Positions 45,901 to 54,320 are shown, counted from the stretch's first letter. The stretch is DNA of 64,000 nucleotides from Pedobacter sp. W3I1 (GCF_030816015.1 NZ_JAUSXN010000001.1:4278001-4342000), one strand, 5' to 3'. The notes: generated by a model from the letters alone, not told the origin. Made by a program: numbers and translations.

Positions 45901-46005
45901 CACTTCCGGCAACCGAGAGAGATCATAACCGGTAAAGCTGTAATATGGTGCCCGTAAAAACAACTGCGGCAAAAACTGGTAGACCATTGACTGACTTTCT
46001 TTCAT
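42991..46005 (-). CDS. Full-length LanB-type lantibiotic dehydratase
   Basis: A 1004-residue protein. The N-terminal part (residues about 1-660; FLRAPYYSFTGYDLSRLPEV, then a YNRMCFRPTPFGSFSSFTLL block) is the glutamylation domain of class I lanthipeptide dehydratases, which uses glutamyl-tRNA to activate Ser/Thr. The C-terminal about 260 residues (from WLYLKIFCIPRASDEILSQV, WFFIRYSDKGYHLRLRIQ, DTYRREIERYGA) form the elimination (SpaB_C) domain. Having both in one chain makes it a complete dehydratase, not a split or aminoacyl-tRNA-ligase form. LanC, a protease and a Cys-bearing precursor are missing from the window. It is convergent with the LytTR gene and divergent from the MauE gene (gap about 90 bases). 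Confidence 0.93.
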   Translation of the reverse strand: MKESQSMVYQFLPQLFLRAPYYSFTGYDLSRLPEVLQEQAFRNAVFLASPAFYALLEKKEFDFDKLMDKEKHTLYKYYNRMCFRPTPFGSFSSFTLLRWGKGGQVRLVGSDESILHLIPDQGFLGGLKNTAWAVLPEELVVNPTLYRFNDVLRFTKSSLDDKGRFSFSLQGIDAVKFNVQLFSFLSSEKVSRDVALSWVMQHSECSETEAEEYIEFLLDAGAVFNSTQGKVISNEVIGNFLSLPGWNAFWENYTRISLSVEASLSALAGEIREIAKETKPFAQPFYAALERPNNTGGPDGAEQVELSKAVHVLQLLSNPEQLVDLSRFIRDFRSRFDQERVPLLLALDPDRGLHYGDMEPSMPDQDILENMPFPVREEENRTLGWHVSQQFIFKLWIGDTLRDPWAPLQISEDDLIKLESQKRPVLPLPQTQALMYRSTGEHLIIENSGGVTGASLIGRFSCFSDPVHRFCQELAERENAANPEVVFADIAQQSDTHVDNISRRKPIYSHEIPLNVFPSQPVQKLVLPGDLMLSLKGDELILESSKLKKRVVPRLATAYNFRNNHSPVFRLLCDLQFQGVHAGLSFSLENFFPGLGFYPRVCYGRVILCLAKWNFEESDIAPLTAGDKVDLIKTLDGFRRKHRLPRHITIGATDQQLVFDLANIIEARFFLQCIDGLKRITIQEYLLPDRSVLSGKKPLAGQMVAFLAHENNIYKPSKKESATVYVEKQRDFLMGSNWLYLKIFCIPRASDEILSQVISPFIKGQRKRIKNWFFIRYSDKGYHLRLRIQAEEDDLGEILVALRKKIESSGHDKLIRDFQGDTYRREIERYGAGLISHVEELFCAGSDLAAFVLTLRGNSSLQLSEFELAILTVSRMINCFFSSLVDALDYLGKVTDQFMAEFRAEKPLKVAMDEKYREKKIMIADLLEGKELSKHLSPLLKQMAVLDELTRSYSKDKRMELLADLVHMQLNRTFSVRQRQQELLVYYCLQKYTNSRLAREKSSV

Positions 46006-46093
46006 CTCTTCATCGCTTAAAAGGGTATAATACCCATCTCATACTGTTTTAACTTTTCTATTCCACGTTAATTTGTTTCATAATTCTTTTACC

Positions 46094-46528
46094 ATGAAGG
46101 CAATTTTTAAAATATCCGTTCCACCACTGCTCGTACTGCTGTTTGTATATGCTGCTTTAAGTAAGCTCTTTACTTTTTCAGATTTTGACCAGCAGCTCCA
46201 CAACCAGTCTTTTCCCAGCTGGCTGGCGGATTTCCTCTTATATTTCCTGATCCCTGCAGAAATTATTACTGCGCTGCTGCTGTGTTTTAAGCGAACCCTC
46301 CTATTTGGGTTGCTCAGTTCTGCTGCACTTCTATTAGCCTTCACATCCTACATTGCCATGGTTATGCTTCATTTCTGGGACAGGGTTCCCTGTTCATGTG
46401 GAGGTATCCTGAACCAAATGGGCTGGTCGGCGCACCTTGTATTCAATAGTATTTTTTTGATCTTCAACCTCATTGCTTTATACCTCTATACTTTCGAACG
46501 GAAGGAATTAAATACGTCACTACCATGA
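46094..46528 (+). CDS. MauE/DoxX-family redox-associated membrane protein
   Basis: A 144-residue protein from the ATG at 46094; an upstream TTG start at 46073 adds seven polar residues. Four membrane helices (VPPLLVLLFVYAALSKLFTF; ADFLLYFLIPAEIITALLLC; LFGLLSSAALLLAFTSYIAM; HLVFNSIFLIFNLIALYLY) with FWDRVPCSCGGIL between the third and fourth; that Cys-x-Cys pair is the MauE-type redox site. In Bacteroidota such genes usually precede a DUF6520 gene, as here, and may help oxidise or transfer thiols of that peptide. Confidence 0.88.
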   Translation: MKAIFKISVPPLLVLLFVYAALSKLFTFSDFDQQLHNQSFPSWLADFLLYFLIPAEIITALLLCFKRTLLFGLLSSAALLLAFTSYIAMVMLHFWDRVPCSCGGILNQMGWSAHLVFNSIFLIFNLIALYLYTFERKELNTSLP

Positions 46529-46634
46529 CCAACGACCAAACAGGGAAAGCTGAAAACCTGCGAAAAGAGTAAGCATCATTTATTCACTAAAGTTTTTCTG
46601 AATGTTTTTTGATGTAATAAAGCATTCGTTTCTT

Positions 46635-46883
46635 ATGAAAAGGATCAAATTAAACTTTGCTGTTATCGCATTCCTACTTGGAACAGGCGTAGCAGTAGCA
46701 TCTACTGCGCAAAAAGCCAATGTTAAATGGGGTTTCAATGGCACCTCTTATGAGCCGGTAAGCGGCAATTATGATTGCGCACCCTCTACCAAGGTCTGTA
46801 CCCGCACCTATCCGGAAGGCCAAAATCCCAATATCAATGCAGATGGGTACCTTACCCAGGAACTTGGTGATTTTGCACAGTAG
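46635..46883 (+). CDS. DUF6520-family secreted small peptide
   Basis: The start at 46635 gives 82 residues (MKRIKLNFAVIAFLLGTGVA and then VAS/TAQ as signal peptide), better than the ATG at 46602, which adds a polar lead. The mature part (about 27-82) contains WGFNGTSYEPVSGNYDCAPS and TKVCTRTYP: two Cys separated by six residues, probably a disulfide. DUF6520 peptides are short, secreted and found beside MauE and SusCD/TlpA genes; their function is unknown. A terminator follows at 46907. The 5' gap from 46529 contains a 15-codon ORF of no merit. Confidence 0.85.
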   Translation: MKRIKLNFAVIAFLLGTGVAVASTAQKANVKWGFNGTSYEPVSGNYDCAPSTKVCTRTYPEGQNPNINADGYLTQELGDFAQ

Positions 46884-46906
46884 CAGCTGATCAACCCTTT
46901 GAACCA

Positions 46907-46935
46907 GCAACCGGCACCCCACCGGTTGCTTTTTT
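46907..46935 (+). terminator. Terminator behind the DUF6520 gene
   Basis: GCAACCGG (46907-46914) pairs with CCGGTTGC (46922-46929), loop of seven, followed by six T residues. It separates the plus-strand MauE/DUF6520 genes from the convergent minus-strand susD operon. Confidence 0.88.
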
Positions 46936-46937
46936 GT

Positions 46938-48311
46938 TTACCGCTCATTCTGCGCAATCCCACTAACCACTATCTCCTCTGGAGGAATAGGAAGCACATA
47001 ACGTTTATCTCCCGGGCTTAACGTATATACCTGCCCTGAAACCGTCCGGACGATAGTTTTCGCAAAGCGTGGATCTTTATTGAGCCGCCGGAGGTCTCCC
47101 CAACGAAGTCCCCGGAAAGTGAGTTCCTTACGTCTTTCCAGCAGAACAATTTTTAGGGCATCCTCTGCATTGGCAGCAGCGAAGGGCTGGTAGGTACCCC
47201 TAGCCCAGCGGGTGATCAGCAGGGTATTCAATTCTTTCATGGCCGCTGCAAAACTGCCCATCCTGGCCAGTGATTCTGCGCGGATCAGGTACAATTCATC
47301 CACAGCCAGGCCACCAAACAGCTGCAGGCGCGAGCTCGCATAACGTCCTTTGAAATAGAAAGGCGCGGTGCCTGCAAAGAATATGGTTTTTCTCAGGTCT
47401 TTGTCTGCATAAAGCTGGTATAGTTCATCTGCTACCGTTGCTCTGGTCGAAGAGGTAAATCCATATGGGATAAGCTTATCATAAAATATGACTTCAGGAT
47501 TGTCTGCTGCCGGAGAAGATGGAAATGGATTGGTTGCGGTCAGACTGATGGCATTGTAATCCAGCAGCGAACGGTTTAGCGCAAGCGCGGCTACTGCGTA
47601 TTTATCGGCGAGTTCATAATTTTCCATGTTCAGGTACACCCTTGCCAGAAGTGCATCTGCTGCAGCCCTGGAAGGACGGCTTTTAAACTGGGTCGTTTGC
47701 GGCAATAACTTTTCTGCCTCCAGCAAATCACCGATCAGCTGATCGTATACCTGCTGCACGGAAGACCTTCCCACCTTGGCATTCACATCAGCGGTAAGGC
47801 GCAGCGGCACCCCCAGATCTATGCTTGCCGTATTTTTATCATAAGGTCTGGAAAACAGTTGCACGAGGTTATAAAGAGCAAATGCCCGGTGGAAAAGTGC
47901 GCTTCCTTTTGTGATGTTCCACCCGGTCGTTGATCCTTCAACCCCTTTCAGTTCCTCTAGCCCATCCAATATGATATTGGCATAAAAAATCTGCTGATAA
48001 GGAAAGTTCCAGTCTACACATGGCTCATTTTGATAAAGATCCCCAGCCCATAAATAGCTGTTCTTCTGGACTACGGTTGTGAATCCAGCTACTGCCGCAT
48101 CTGTGGCGTAAAAATCATCAGCTGAAATTTCCTGCAGGGCCGGACTAATGTTGAATATCGTCAGGTTATCCATCAAGGCATTAAAATCATCCAGGGTCGT
48201 TGGAATGAGCAGGCCCTTATCCGGTTTTTTGTCCAGAAATTCCTTTTGGCAGGAACTGAAAAAAAGGCCGGATAACAAAAGGCATATGAGCATACATAAT
48301 AATGGTTTCAT
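46938..48311 (-). CDS. SusD/RagB family lipoprotein
   Basis: A 457-residue SusD. Signal peptide ends LFFSSC, so Cys21 is lipidated. ILDGLEELKGVEG, SALFHRAFALYNLVQLFSRP and the C-terminal RRKELTFRGLRWGDLRRLNK and YVLPIPPEEI motifs mark the family. It works with the upstream receptor gene. Its end lies three bases after the DUF6520 terminator. The SusC/SusD/TlpA set resembles peptide-handling loci of Pedobacter more than glycan loci, since no glycoside hydrolase is near; that reading is inference. Confidence 0.95.
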   Translation of the reverse strand: MKPLLCMLICLLLSGLFFSSCQKEFLDKKPDKGLLIPTTLDDFNALMDNLTIFNISPALQEISADDFYATDAAVAGFTTVVQKNSYLWAGDLYQNEPCVDWNFPYQQIFYANIILDGLEELKGVEGSTTGWNITKGSALFHRAFALYNLVQLFSRPYDKNTASIDLGVPLRLTADVNAKVGRSSVQQVYDQLIGDLLEAEKLLPQTTQFKSRPSRAAADALLARVYLNMENYELADKYAVAALALNRSLLDYNAISLTATNPFPSSPAADNPEVIFYDKLIPYGFTSSTRATVADELYQLYADKDLRKTIFFAGTAPFYFKGRYASSRLQLFGGLAVDELYLIRAESLARMGSFAAAMKELNTLLITRWARGTYQPFAAANAEDALKIVLLERRKELTFRGLRWGDLRRLNKDPRFAKTIVRTVSGQVYTLSPGDKRYVLPIPPEEIVVSGIAQNER

Positions 48312-48337
48312 AAAATTCAGTTTTAATGATTATCATT

Positions 48338-51300
48338 TTAAAAATCAGCTTTGATACCAATCGCTACCGTTCGGGCCGGTAGGTAATCGGCAACGGGATA
48401 ATCCGGGTCAAAACGGGTTTTGGTTGATTTCCAGATGATCCCAATGTTATTGGCATACAGGTAAACCTGCAGTTTACTAAGCGATAGCCGCTGTAACGGG
48501 TTTTTACCAATCTCGTAAGACAAACTAATGTCCTGCAGGCGGATATTATCGGCCTTCTCTACCGTGGCCGTTGAAAAATTATAGAAATCGTCCCGGGCCG
48601 CATTGATGCCTGCCGGCATCGATGGTACGGTTGTGGTGAGTTCATCTCCTGGCTTTTGCCAGCGCTCACTGTACCTCCCCTGATAATAGCCCTGTCCGGA
48701 AAGTATGCTGGAGTAAATAATTCCGGGCTGCCTGAAATAGTAACCCAACCGATAGCTGATGTTGGCAGAAAGTGAAAACTGCCTGTAGGTGAACGTATTA
48801 CGCACAGCACCATAACTTACCGGCCTGGCAGGGCCGGCATAAACCAGGTTATCTGTGCTCGCCGAAGTTAACAGCTGGCTATAATCTTTGCTTATTTTCC
48901 CGCCTAGGTAACCCTGAGGATCACCGCTCTGCGGATCAAGGCCCCCAAAAGCATAACTGTATACCGCATAAAACGGTTTACCCGCTAAAGGATACACTTC
49001 GCTGTCGGACAACTGCGCATATCTGCCTGCCGGTTGCTGCAGCGCGTAATCCACCACTTTATCCTTGACATGGCTAAAAAAGAAACTGGTCTGCCAACCG
49101 AATTTACCGGCTACATTCTGGCTGTTCAAACTGATGTCAATGCCCGAGCCACGGGTATTCGCCGTATTGCCCCTGAAAGTGGTGATGCCCGTTGAGGGGG
49201 CAAAAGCAATGTCGCCGATCAGATCGATACCCCGTTTCAGGTACGGTTCTACCGTACCGCTGATCCGGTTATCCTTCGTGGCAAAATCGATCCCCATATT
49301 GATCAGGCGTACACGCTCCCACCTCAGCTCAGGGTTTGGCGGATTGATGACCTGCGCATATACGGTATTGATGGCATTGCCAGTGATGTATAGCGCTGTT
49401 GTAAAGGCAGAGAGGCTTTTATTCACATTGCCATTATAGCCGTAGGTCAGCCTCATTTTTAAATAGGGTAGCCATTCCAGATGATAAAAAGGTTCCTTAT
49501 TGATATTCCAGGCGAGCCCCGCTGAATAAAGTGGCACCCCTTGTTGATTGGTTTTTACCCCGAAGAGATTACTCCGGTCGAGCCTGGCACTTGCCGAAAA
49601 AGTATAACGGTCCAGGAAAGTATATGCCGCGTTCGAATAATAGGAAATATTCCGGTCGGTCAGATCGGTCATGCTGTTATAAAAAGGGATAGCGGTCAAA
49701 GCACCGGGGATGGCATACTGGGGAAACTGGGTAACGTAATCTACCCCTAAAGCGGTTGCGTGGCTGTCATCATAACCATAAGAGCGGTTGCTATCCCCAA
49801 CAGTATGAAAATCACGCAGTTCATAGCCGGCAATGGCCGTCAGGCTATGTTTATCCTTCCATTGGCGGTTAAAATTAAGTTGCCCCCTCAGGCTTTGACT
49901 GGTAGCCGTGAGCCGATCCAGATCCAAAACCGCGCCGCGAGGAATAGGGTAAGTGAGTTTCCCGTTAGCATCCAGCGATGAATAGCTGTTGATCAGGTTC
50001 CGGGTAAAATAGGTTTTTTCGCTCCGGAGATTCCGCCCGTTCGCTATCGTCTGGCCATACTGGTACAGTAGTGAAAGCGAAAGATAAGGCTTGATTTTAT
50101 AGTTGGCACCGAAATTGAACCGGTAATCGATCAGTTTGCGGGTTTTATCCGCCAGATAGATTTCTTCCAGGGGCTTATAGCTCCAGTCGAGCAATCCCCG
50201 CTGCTGCGCGGCCTGAATAAACCCTTGCCGGTAATCGTGCGTTATCGCAACCGGATTCCCCGCAGCATCGGCAAGACTCGCATAGGGATACAGCGAAGGG
50301 CCGTTCCCTGTTTTAATCCCGATCAGGCTGGTACCGGGATTGTTGGTCGTGGTATTGCTCTGGCTATAATAAAACCCGGTCGTGATCTCCAGCTTTTTAT
50401 TCAGTAAATTTAGGGACTGGCCGCCATTAAAGGTATAGCGGTTCAAACCGTTGCCGACCAGGTTGTCCTGGTTATGGTCATAACCACCAGACAGGTTAAA
50501 GCGCTGGATTTCGCTTCCACCACTAAAACTCAGTGCATACTGCTGGTTGACACTTTTACGGTAAAAGTATTTATCAAAATCGTTGCGCACATCATATCCG
50601 GCCAAATCATTGATCTGCGCATCCGCTTGTGCAGTGGTTATTTTTCCATCCCTCCTGGCAATCAGCAGTTCCACCACAGGCGTGATCGCCGGATTATTAT
50701 ACCCGGTTTCCACACTTGAGTAAAAACCCTTGTCAAAAAGCATTTTTTCAACACCGATGAAATCCAGAGCAGACATCCTGGGCTGATAAAAGATATCCGG
50801 CTGGTCACCGATTGTCGCATTGGCATTCAATCCTATTTTGACAGCCTGGTTATAACGTCCTTTTTTGGTGGTAATCACAATCACCCCGTTTCCCGCCCGC
50901 GAGCCCCAGATCGAAGCCGCAGCAGCATCCTTCAGTACCGAAATACTCTCTACATCATTGGGATTGATATTATTGATGTCCCCATCATATGGAAAATTAT
51001 CCAAAACAACCAAAGGACTGGAATTCCCAAAAATCGTATTCTGCCCCCGAACACTGATCAGGCCTGCCCCTGCCGAACGGCCTTTGTTAAAAAGCAAGCC
51101 CGGGGTGACATCTTCCAGCCGTTCCAATACCCCTGTACTCACCCTGCGGCCCAGCAGTTTATTGTCCACCTGAACAAAAGAACCCGTAGCCCTTTCGGCC
51201 GGAAGGGTTTGATAGCCTGTGGAAACCACCACCTCTTTCAACTGTGCCGCCGCAGCAGACAGCACAACCACCACCGGCTGATCACCTGCCGATACCTTCA

Positions 51301-51562
51301 GGCGAACCGGCTCATAACCCAAAAACGAGATGAAAAGGGTAACCTTAGCCAGAGAGGTTTTTAAGGTGAAACTTCCTGTCTGACCAGTTAAAACCGCAAC
51401 ACCTGACTCTTCTATTTTAACGGTAGCCCCAACAAGGGGAATCCGTTCGTCTGCTGACACCACCTTGCCCCTGATTTCTCTCACAGACATTTGGGCGCTT
51501 ACAGCTAAGCTGTAAAGCACCAACAGCGTGACCAGGCAGCATACAATTATTTTCTTCATCAT
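48338..51562 (-). CDS. SusC/RagA TonB-dependent receptor without STN domain
   Basis: A 1074-residue receptor. A signal peptide ends SLAVSAQ, followed by a carboxypeptidase-D-regulatory-like domain (REIRGKVVSADERIPLVGATV), a plug (VLERLEDVTPGLLFNKGRSA, SPLVVLDNFPYDGDI, KDAAAASIWGSRAGNGVIVI) and the barrel ending RTVAIGIKADF. Lacking STN, it is not expected to signal to a FecR, in contrast to the receptor at 20725. It is between the TlpA-like gene (11 bases upstream) and susD (26 bases downstream). Confidence 0.95.
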   Translation of the reverse strand: MMKKIIVCCLVTLLVLYSLAVSAQMSVREIRGKVVSADERIPLVGATVKIEESGVAVLTGQTGSFTLKTSLAKVTLFISFLGYEPVRLKVSAGDQPVVVVLSAAAAQLKEVVVSTGYQTLPAERATGSFVQVDNKLLGRRVSTGVLERLEDVTPGLLFNKGRSAGAGLISVRGQNTIFGNSSPLVVLDNFPYDGDINNINPNDVESISVLKDAAAASIWGSRAGNGVIVITTKKGRYNQAVKIGLNANATIGDQPDIFYQPRMSALDFIGVEKMLFDKGFYSSVETGYNNPAITPVVELLIARRDGKITTAQADAQINDLAGYDVRNDFDKYFYRKSVNQQYALSFSGGSEIQRFNLSGGYDHNQDNLVGNGLNRYTFNGGQSLNLLNKKLEITTGFYYSQSNTTTNNPGTSLIGIKTGNGPSLYPYASLADAAGNPVAITHDYRQGFIQAAQQRGLLDWSYKPLEEIYLADKTRKLIDYRFNFGANYKIKPYLSLSLLYQYGQTIANGRNLRSEKTYFTRNLINSYSSLDANGKLTYPIPRGAVLDLDRLTATSQSLRGQLNFNRQWKDKHSLTAIAGYELRDFHTVGDSNRSYGYDDSHATALGVDYVTQFPQYAIPGALTAIPFYNSMTDLTDRNISYYSNAAYTFLDRYTFSASARLDRSNLFGVKTNQQGVPLYSAGLAWNINKEPFYHLEWLPYLKMRLTYGYNGNVNKSLSAFTTALYITGNAINTVYAQVINPPNPELRWERVRLINMGIDFATKDNRISGTVEPYLKRGIDLIGDIAFAPSTGITTFRGNTANTRGSGIDISLNSQNVAGKFGWQTSFFFSHVKDKVVDYALQQPAGRYAQLSDSEVYPLAGKPFYAVYSYAFGGLDPQSGDPQGYLGGKISKDYSQLLTSASTDNLVYAGPARPVSYGAVRNTFTYRQFSLSANISYRLGYYFRQPGIIYSSILSGQGYYQGRYSERWQKPGDELTTTVPSMPAGINAARDDFYNFSTATVEKADNIRLQDISLSYEIGKNPLQRLSLSKLQVYLYANNIGIIWKSTKTRFDPDYPVADYLPARTVAIGIKADF

Positions 51563-51573
51563 TTAGATTTTTT

Positions 51574-52896
51574 TTAGCGTTTACGGATAACGAGCATTTC
51601 GATCTCTGCAGGTTTTTCAACAAAGCGGAGGTCATAGGGGGCGAGCGCCTTGTTCACCTGCTCGATACTGCCCATGTTGGCAGTGAGTTCCAGGTCGACC
51701 ATACCGAAATACCCTGTCTGGTCAATCACCGGAAGCGGACTGCTCTGTAAAGGAACCTGCAGCCGATCGATGAAAACAGCGAGGAAGCAACTGGTCAGTT
51801 TGCAGCCAAAGCGATCCATCACCACCGCAGGTGTACCGCCAGCGGTCCGGATCTTGTCCATTGAAGAGGTACGCACCAGCACCAGCGCCTGCACTTTCCG
51901 TGCCTCCAGGCCAACCTCATAATCCGAGAAAAAACCTTTCAACTGATTTTGCATCAAAGCATAGGCCCGCCCGCTGGATCGCTCATCCATCATCAGCTCA
52001 TAACAATAAGCCCTGCCCTGCTTCAGCCAATCCAGGAAATCAATGCTGGCTACATGAGGCTCAAGTTCCGCTTCCAGCCCATCTTCCAATACCGTTTCCT
52101 TTTTGCCCTTTTTGTAAGCAATGCGGAACAGTTCGGGCACGGTGAGGTTACGCCCGGTAATGCGCCTCACCTTAGCACCCGACTGCACTTCTACATCTTT
52201 ATAGATCCCCCGCCCGATATTCACCACATAGCCCGAAAGCTGCGACCGGAAAAAACCATCATTAAAATCCGATCCTGCAAAAAACAAAGGCTCACTGGTA
52301 TCATACCGCATCTGCTCATCCACTTTAGCCTTAAGCCGAACCGATCCCGCAGCCAGCAAAGCATTAATATTTTCACGGGATACAGCCTCCCTGCCGGTAA
52401 TGGCCTTAACCAGCCCATCTGCTCCGATCCAGACATAGTGCGGAAGGCTTTGATGCGGAAAAAGCCTGGCCAAAGTCGTATCCGCCGTCACCATCGGCAG
52501 CGAATAAACTTTACCCTTCTGCCGCTGCAGCTTTTGATAAAAGGCATCTACCTCTTTAAAAGACTGATAAGCCACCGGAAGGAACTGCACCCGGTCCTTA
52601 AACTCCTCCTGCAGCTCCTCCATTTTAGGGATCATCGCCACACAGGGCGAACACCAGGTGGCCCAGAAATCCAGTATGAGCAGCTTGCCCTTAAAGGCTG
52701 AAAGCGGCAGGGCTCCCGGCGTTTTATCTGACCCATTGAGGCCTGAAATATTCTGTATAAGTACATCCGGCACCTGTTGGCCTATGGCTATTCCTTGATT
52801 ATTTGCAGACCCCGATGTAACTGATAAGTTTTTATCCTGGGCATGCACCCCAAAAAATGGGCATAGCAGTAGCAGGAAGCATAATTTAAGCTTCAT
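51574..52896 (-). CDS. TlpA-family thioredoxin-like protein with C-terminal extension
   Basis: A 440-residue exported protein (signal peptide ending GVHAQ, about residue 20). Residues about 35-195 are a TlpA/ResA thioredoxin with CSPC at 82-85 in ILDFWATWCSPCVAMIPKM. Residues about 200-440 are a Bacteroidota-specific extension (for example VVNIGRGIYKDVEVQSGAKV, YLDWLKQGRAYCYELMMDE in outline) of unknown function. TlpA proteins reduce periplasmic disulfides. It heads the operon with susC and susD and could act on Cys-containing peptides, such as the DUF6520 product. Confidence 0.9.
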   Translation of the reverse strand: MKLKLCFLLLLCPFFGVHAQDKNLSVTSGSANNQGIAIGQQVPDVLIQNISGLNGSDKTPGALPLSAFKGKLLILDFWATWCSPCVAMIPKMEELQEEFKDRVQFLPVAYQSFKEVDAFYQKLQRQKGKVYSLPMVTADTTLARLFPHQSLPHYVWIGADGLVKAITGREAVSRENINALLAAGSVRLKAKVDEQMRYDTSEPLFFAGSDFNDGFFRSQLSGYVVNIGRGIYKDVEVQSGAKVRRITGRNLTVPELFRIAYKKGKKETVLEDGLEAELEPHVASIDFLDWLKQGRAYCYELMMDERSSGRAYALMQNQLKGFFSDYEVGLEARKVQALVLVRTSSMDKIRTAGGTPAVVMDRFGCKLTSCFLAVFIDRLQVPLQSSPLPVIDQTGYFGMVDLELTANMGSIEQVNKALAPYDLRFVEKPAEIEMLVIRKR

Positions 52897-52948
52897 TTTG
52901 ATTGATTTAAAACGTAAAAAAATTAGAAATTGAACTGCAAAGTAGCTC

Positions 52949-53218
52949 TTATGCCCTTACTCCTTCAATCTTCCCCTGCTCGATCAGCGTCCGCACCGCC
53001 GTGACCAATTCGATCAGGCCATCAAAAACATCACTGACTTCCTGCTCACTGATGTTAAGCTCCAGGAAACCCTTCTTCTCATTCAAGGAATACCCCTGAA
53101 ACGACTCCAACAACGTCAGCTTTATTTTATCGACATTATAGTGTTCATAAAATGATTCCAGCACCTGTTGAGCTGTTTTCAAAGAAAGGTTTCTAGAATT
53201 ATAATCAGACAAGGTCAT
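52949..53218 (-). CDS. Small acidic helical protein of unknown function
   Basis: An 89-residue protein with no Cys, signal peptide or membrane helix. MTLSDYNSRNLSLKTAQQVL starts it; FLELNISEQEVSDVFDGLIE and LVTAVRTLIEQGKIEG end it. I do not recognise it. It lies 52 bases upstream of the TlpA gene on the same strand and is probably the first gene of that operon. It is not precursor-like: no Ser/Thr/Cys-rich tail. Confidence 0.65.
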   Translation of the reverse strand: MTLSDYNSRNLSLKTAQQVLESFYEHYNVDKIKLTLLESFQGYSLNEKKGFLELNISEQEVSDVFDGLIELVTAVRTLIEQGKIEGVRA

Positions 53219-54120
53219 GAATTGATGGTTAGAGAAATTGTTAATTGATTAAAAGTAAGAGCAAAGTTTGACTACTTTACAGTAACATTTGGCAACCGGA
53301 TTTCAGCAATGATCGAAAAAACCCCAGGTTCCAAGGTAGCCTTATTCCGGACCTTTAATAATATTTTTGATAGGATTTTGGAGCGAAGGTGAAATAAAAT
53401 CAATGTCAGCATTTATAACCAAGCTCATATTGCTATAAATCCAACAAAAACAGGTAAAATCATGCGGTCCCGACCTCTCCACGATTGAATTCCGCGACAC
53501 CTGCCCGGCCATAACCATCTTTTCAATAACAAGCTCCTGCCGCCAACACCCGCAGACCAAATGTTCCATACCTCCAATTGACAATACAAAAGAGCCCAAC
53601 AAAGAAAAAAAAGCGGCAGATAACTATTATTGTTCTTCATATGCAGGGTTAAAAATTCCAAACTAAAAATTGATCAAAGGCAGTCGCCCAAAGTACCTAA
53701 TTGTGGAAGAGCCTAAGTGGCAGAAAAACTCCCACCATGGCCTAAAAATCCAGACGTACAAATCCCATTATGGTGAAACCGTTTATTTTTTCAAACACAA
53801 AAAAATCGAGGAAGGATGGGCAAAAAACATCCCAATAAACCAGGGCCCAAGCTCCAAGCAAACAAAAAATGAGGCAGGCCATCATTATTAAGAACCTATT
53901 TTATTTTCGACCATAAAGGCCAACCTGCCCCATCCAAAAAAAACTACTCAGGATTCTTTGGCTTCAAGGCATAAAGCCGATCAAACGGACAATTTAATAG
54001 AGACTGGTATAGAAATATTTGAAAATGGCGAACAATTAAAATAACATACTGGGGCATACTCACCTCAGTAAGTACCAACCAGTTAATCCAACTTATTTTT
54101 TGTCTGCTCATAATCGTATG
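53219..54120. other. Long stretch without a convincing gene
   Basis: Two overlapping minus-strand ORFs (53342-53602 and 53425-53661) and one plus-strand ORF (53670-53891) exist, but none has a recognised motif. The minus one begins with a hydrophobic LPLFFLCWALLYCQLEV run, so a decayed membrane protein is possible. Promoter of the 89-residue gene should be near 53225-53290. Confidence 0.45.
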
Positions 54121-54124
54121 TTAT

Positions 54125-54320
54125 GAGTCTTGACGGAGAGAGGAAAAAGTGGGCTTCCCAAACCATAACCTCATAATGTTTCTCACGCCTTACGTTGAAA
54201 TGGAATTACAGCAGAAGCCCACTCTTATTTTGGAAAGCTAAAGATAGCAATTCCGCTATAAGAAATGGGATAAAATCTGCTGTCCTGCTCCAACGGCGTG
54301 AGATTGAGGTTGCAAGACTC
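54125..54320 (+). ncRNA. Candidate structured RNA with four nested stems
   Basis: Perfect complementary pairs nest inside one another: GAGTCTTG 54125-54132 with 54313-54320; AACCTCA 54167-54173 with 54305-54311; TCTCACGCC 54181-54189 with 54295-54303; ACAGCAGA 54208-54215 with 54276-54283. A 4-bp inner hairpin (TAGC/GCTA) is at 54245-54258. AGTGGGCTTC 54148-54157 also pairs with 54214-54223 and would compete with, or form a pseudoknot on, the fourth stem. The outer stem is followed by T-rich DNA. No known RNA family fits. The strand is uncertain because stems read both ways; plus is chosen from the T-rich tail. Confidence 0.45.

Noticed and set aside
46635..46883. DUF6520 peptide as the LanB substrate
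   Set aside because: It has a Sec signal peptide and belongs to a family also known beside MauE genes without LanB; kept only as a weak option.
52949..53218. 89-residue protein as a precursor peptide
   Set aside because: No Cys and no Ser/Thr-rich tail; reads as a plain helical protein.
53342..53661. Two overlapping minus-strand ORFs as small genes or a RiPP precursor
   Set aside because: Composition is mixed between frames, with no leader/core layout and no conserved motif.
53670..53891. 73-codon plus-strand ORF
   Set aside because: TTG start, low-complexity Lys/His-rich content, no family match.
54125..54320. Retron, 6S RNA or RNase P RNA as explanation of the structured stretch
   Set aside because: No reverse transcriptase is nearby; the spacing of stems does not fit the 6S central bubble; RNase P would need about 350 bases, and only a weak GAGGAAA-like resemblance is seen.
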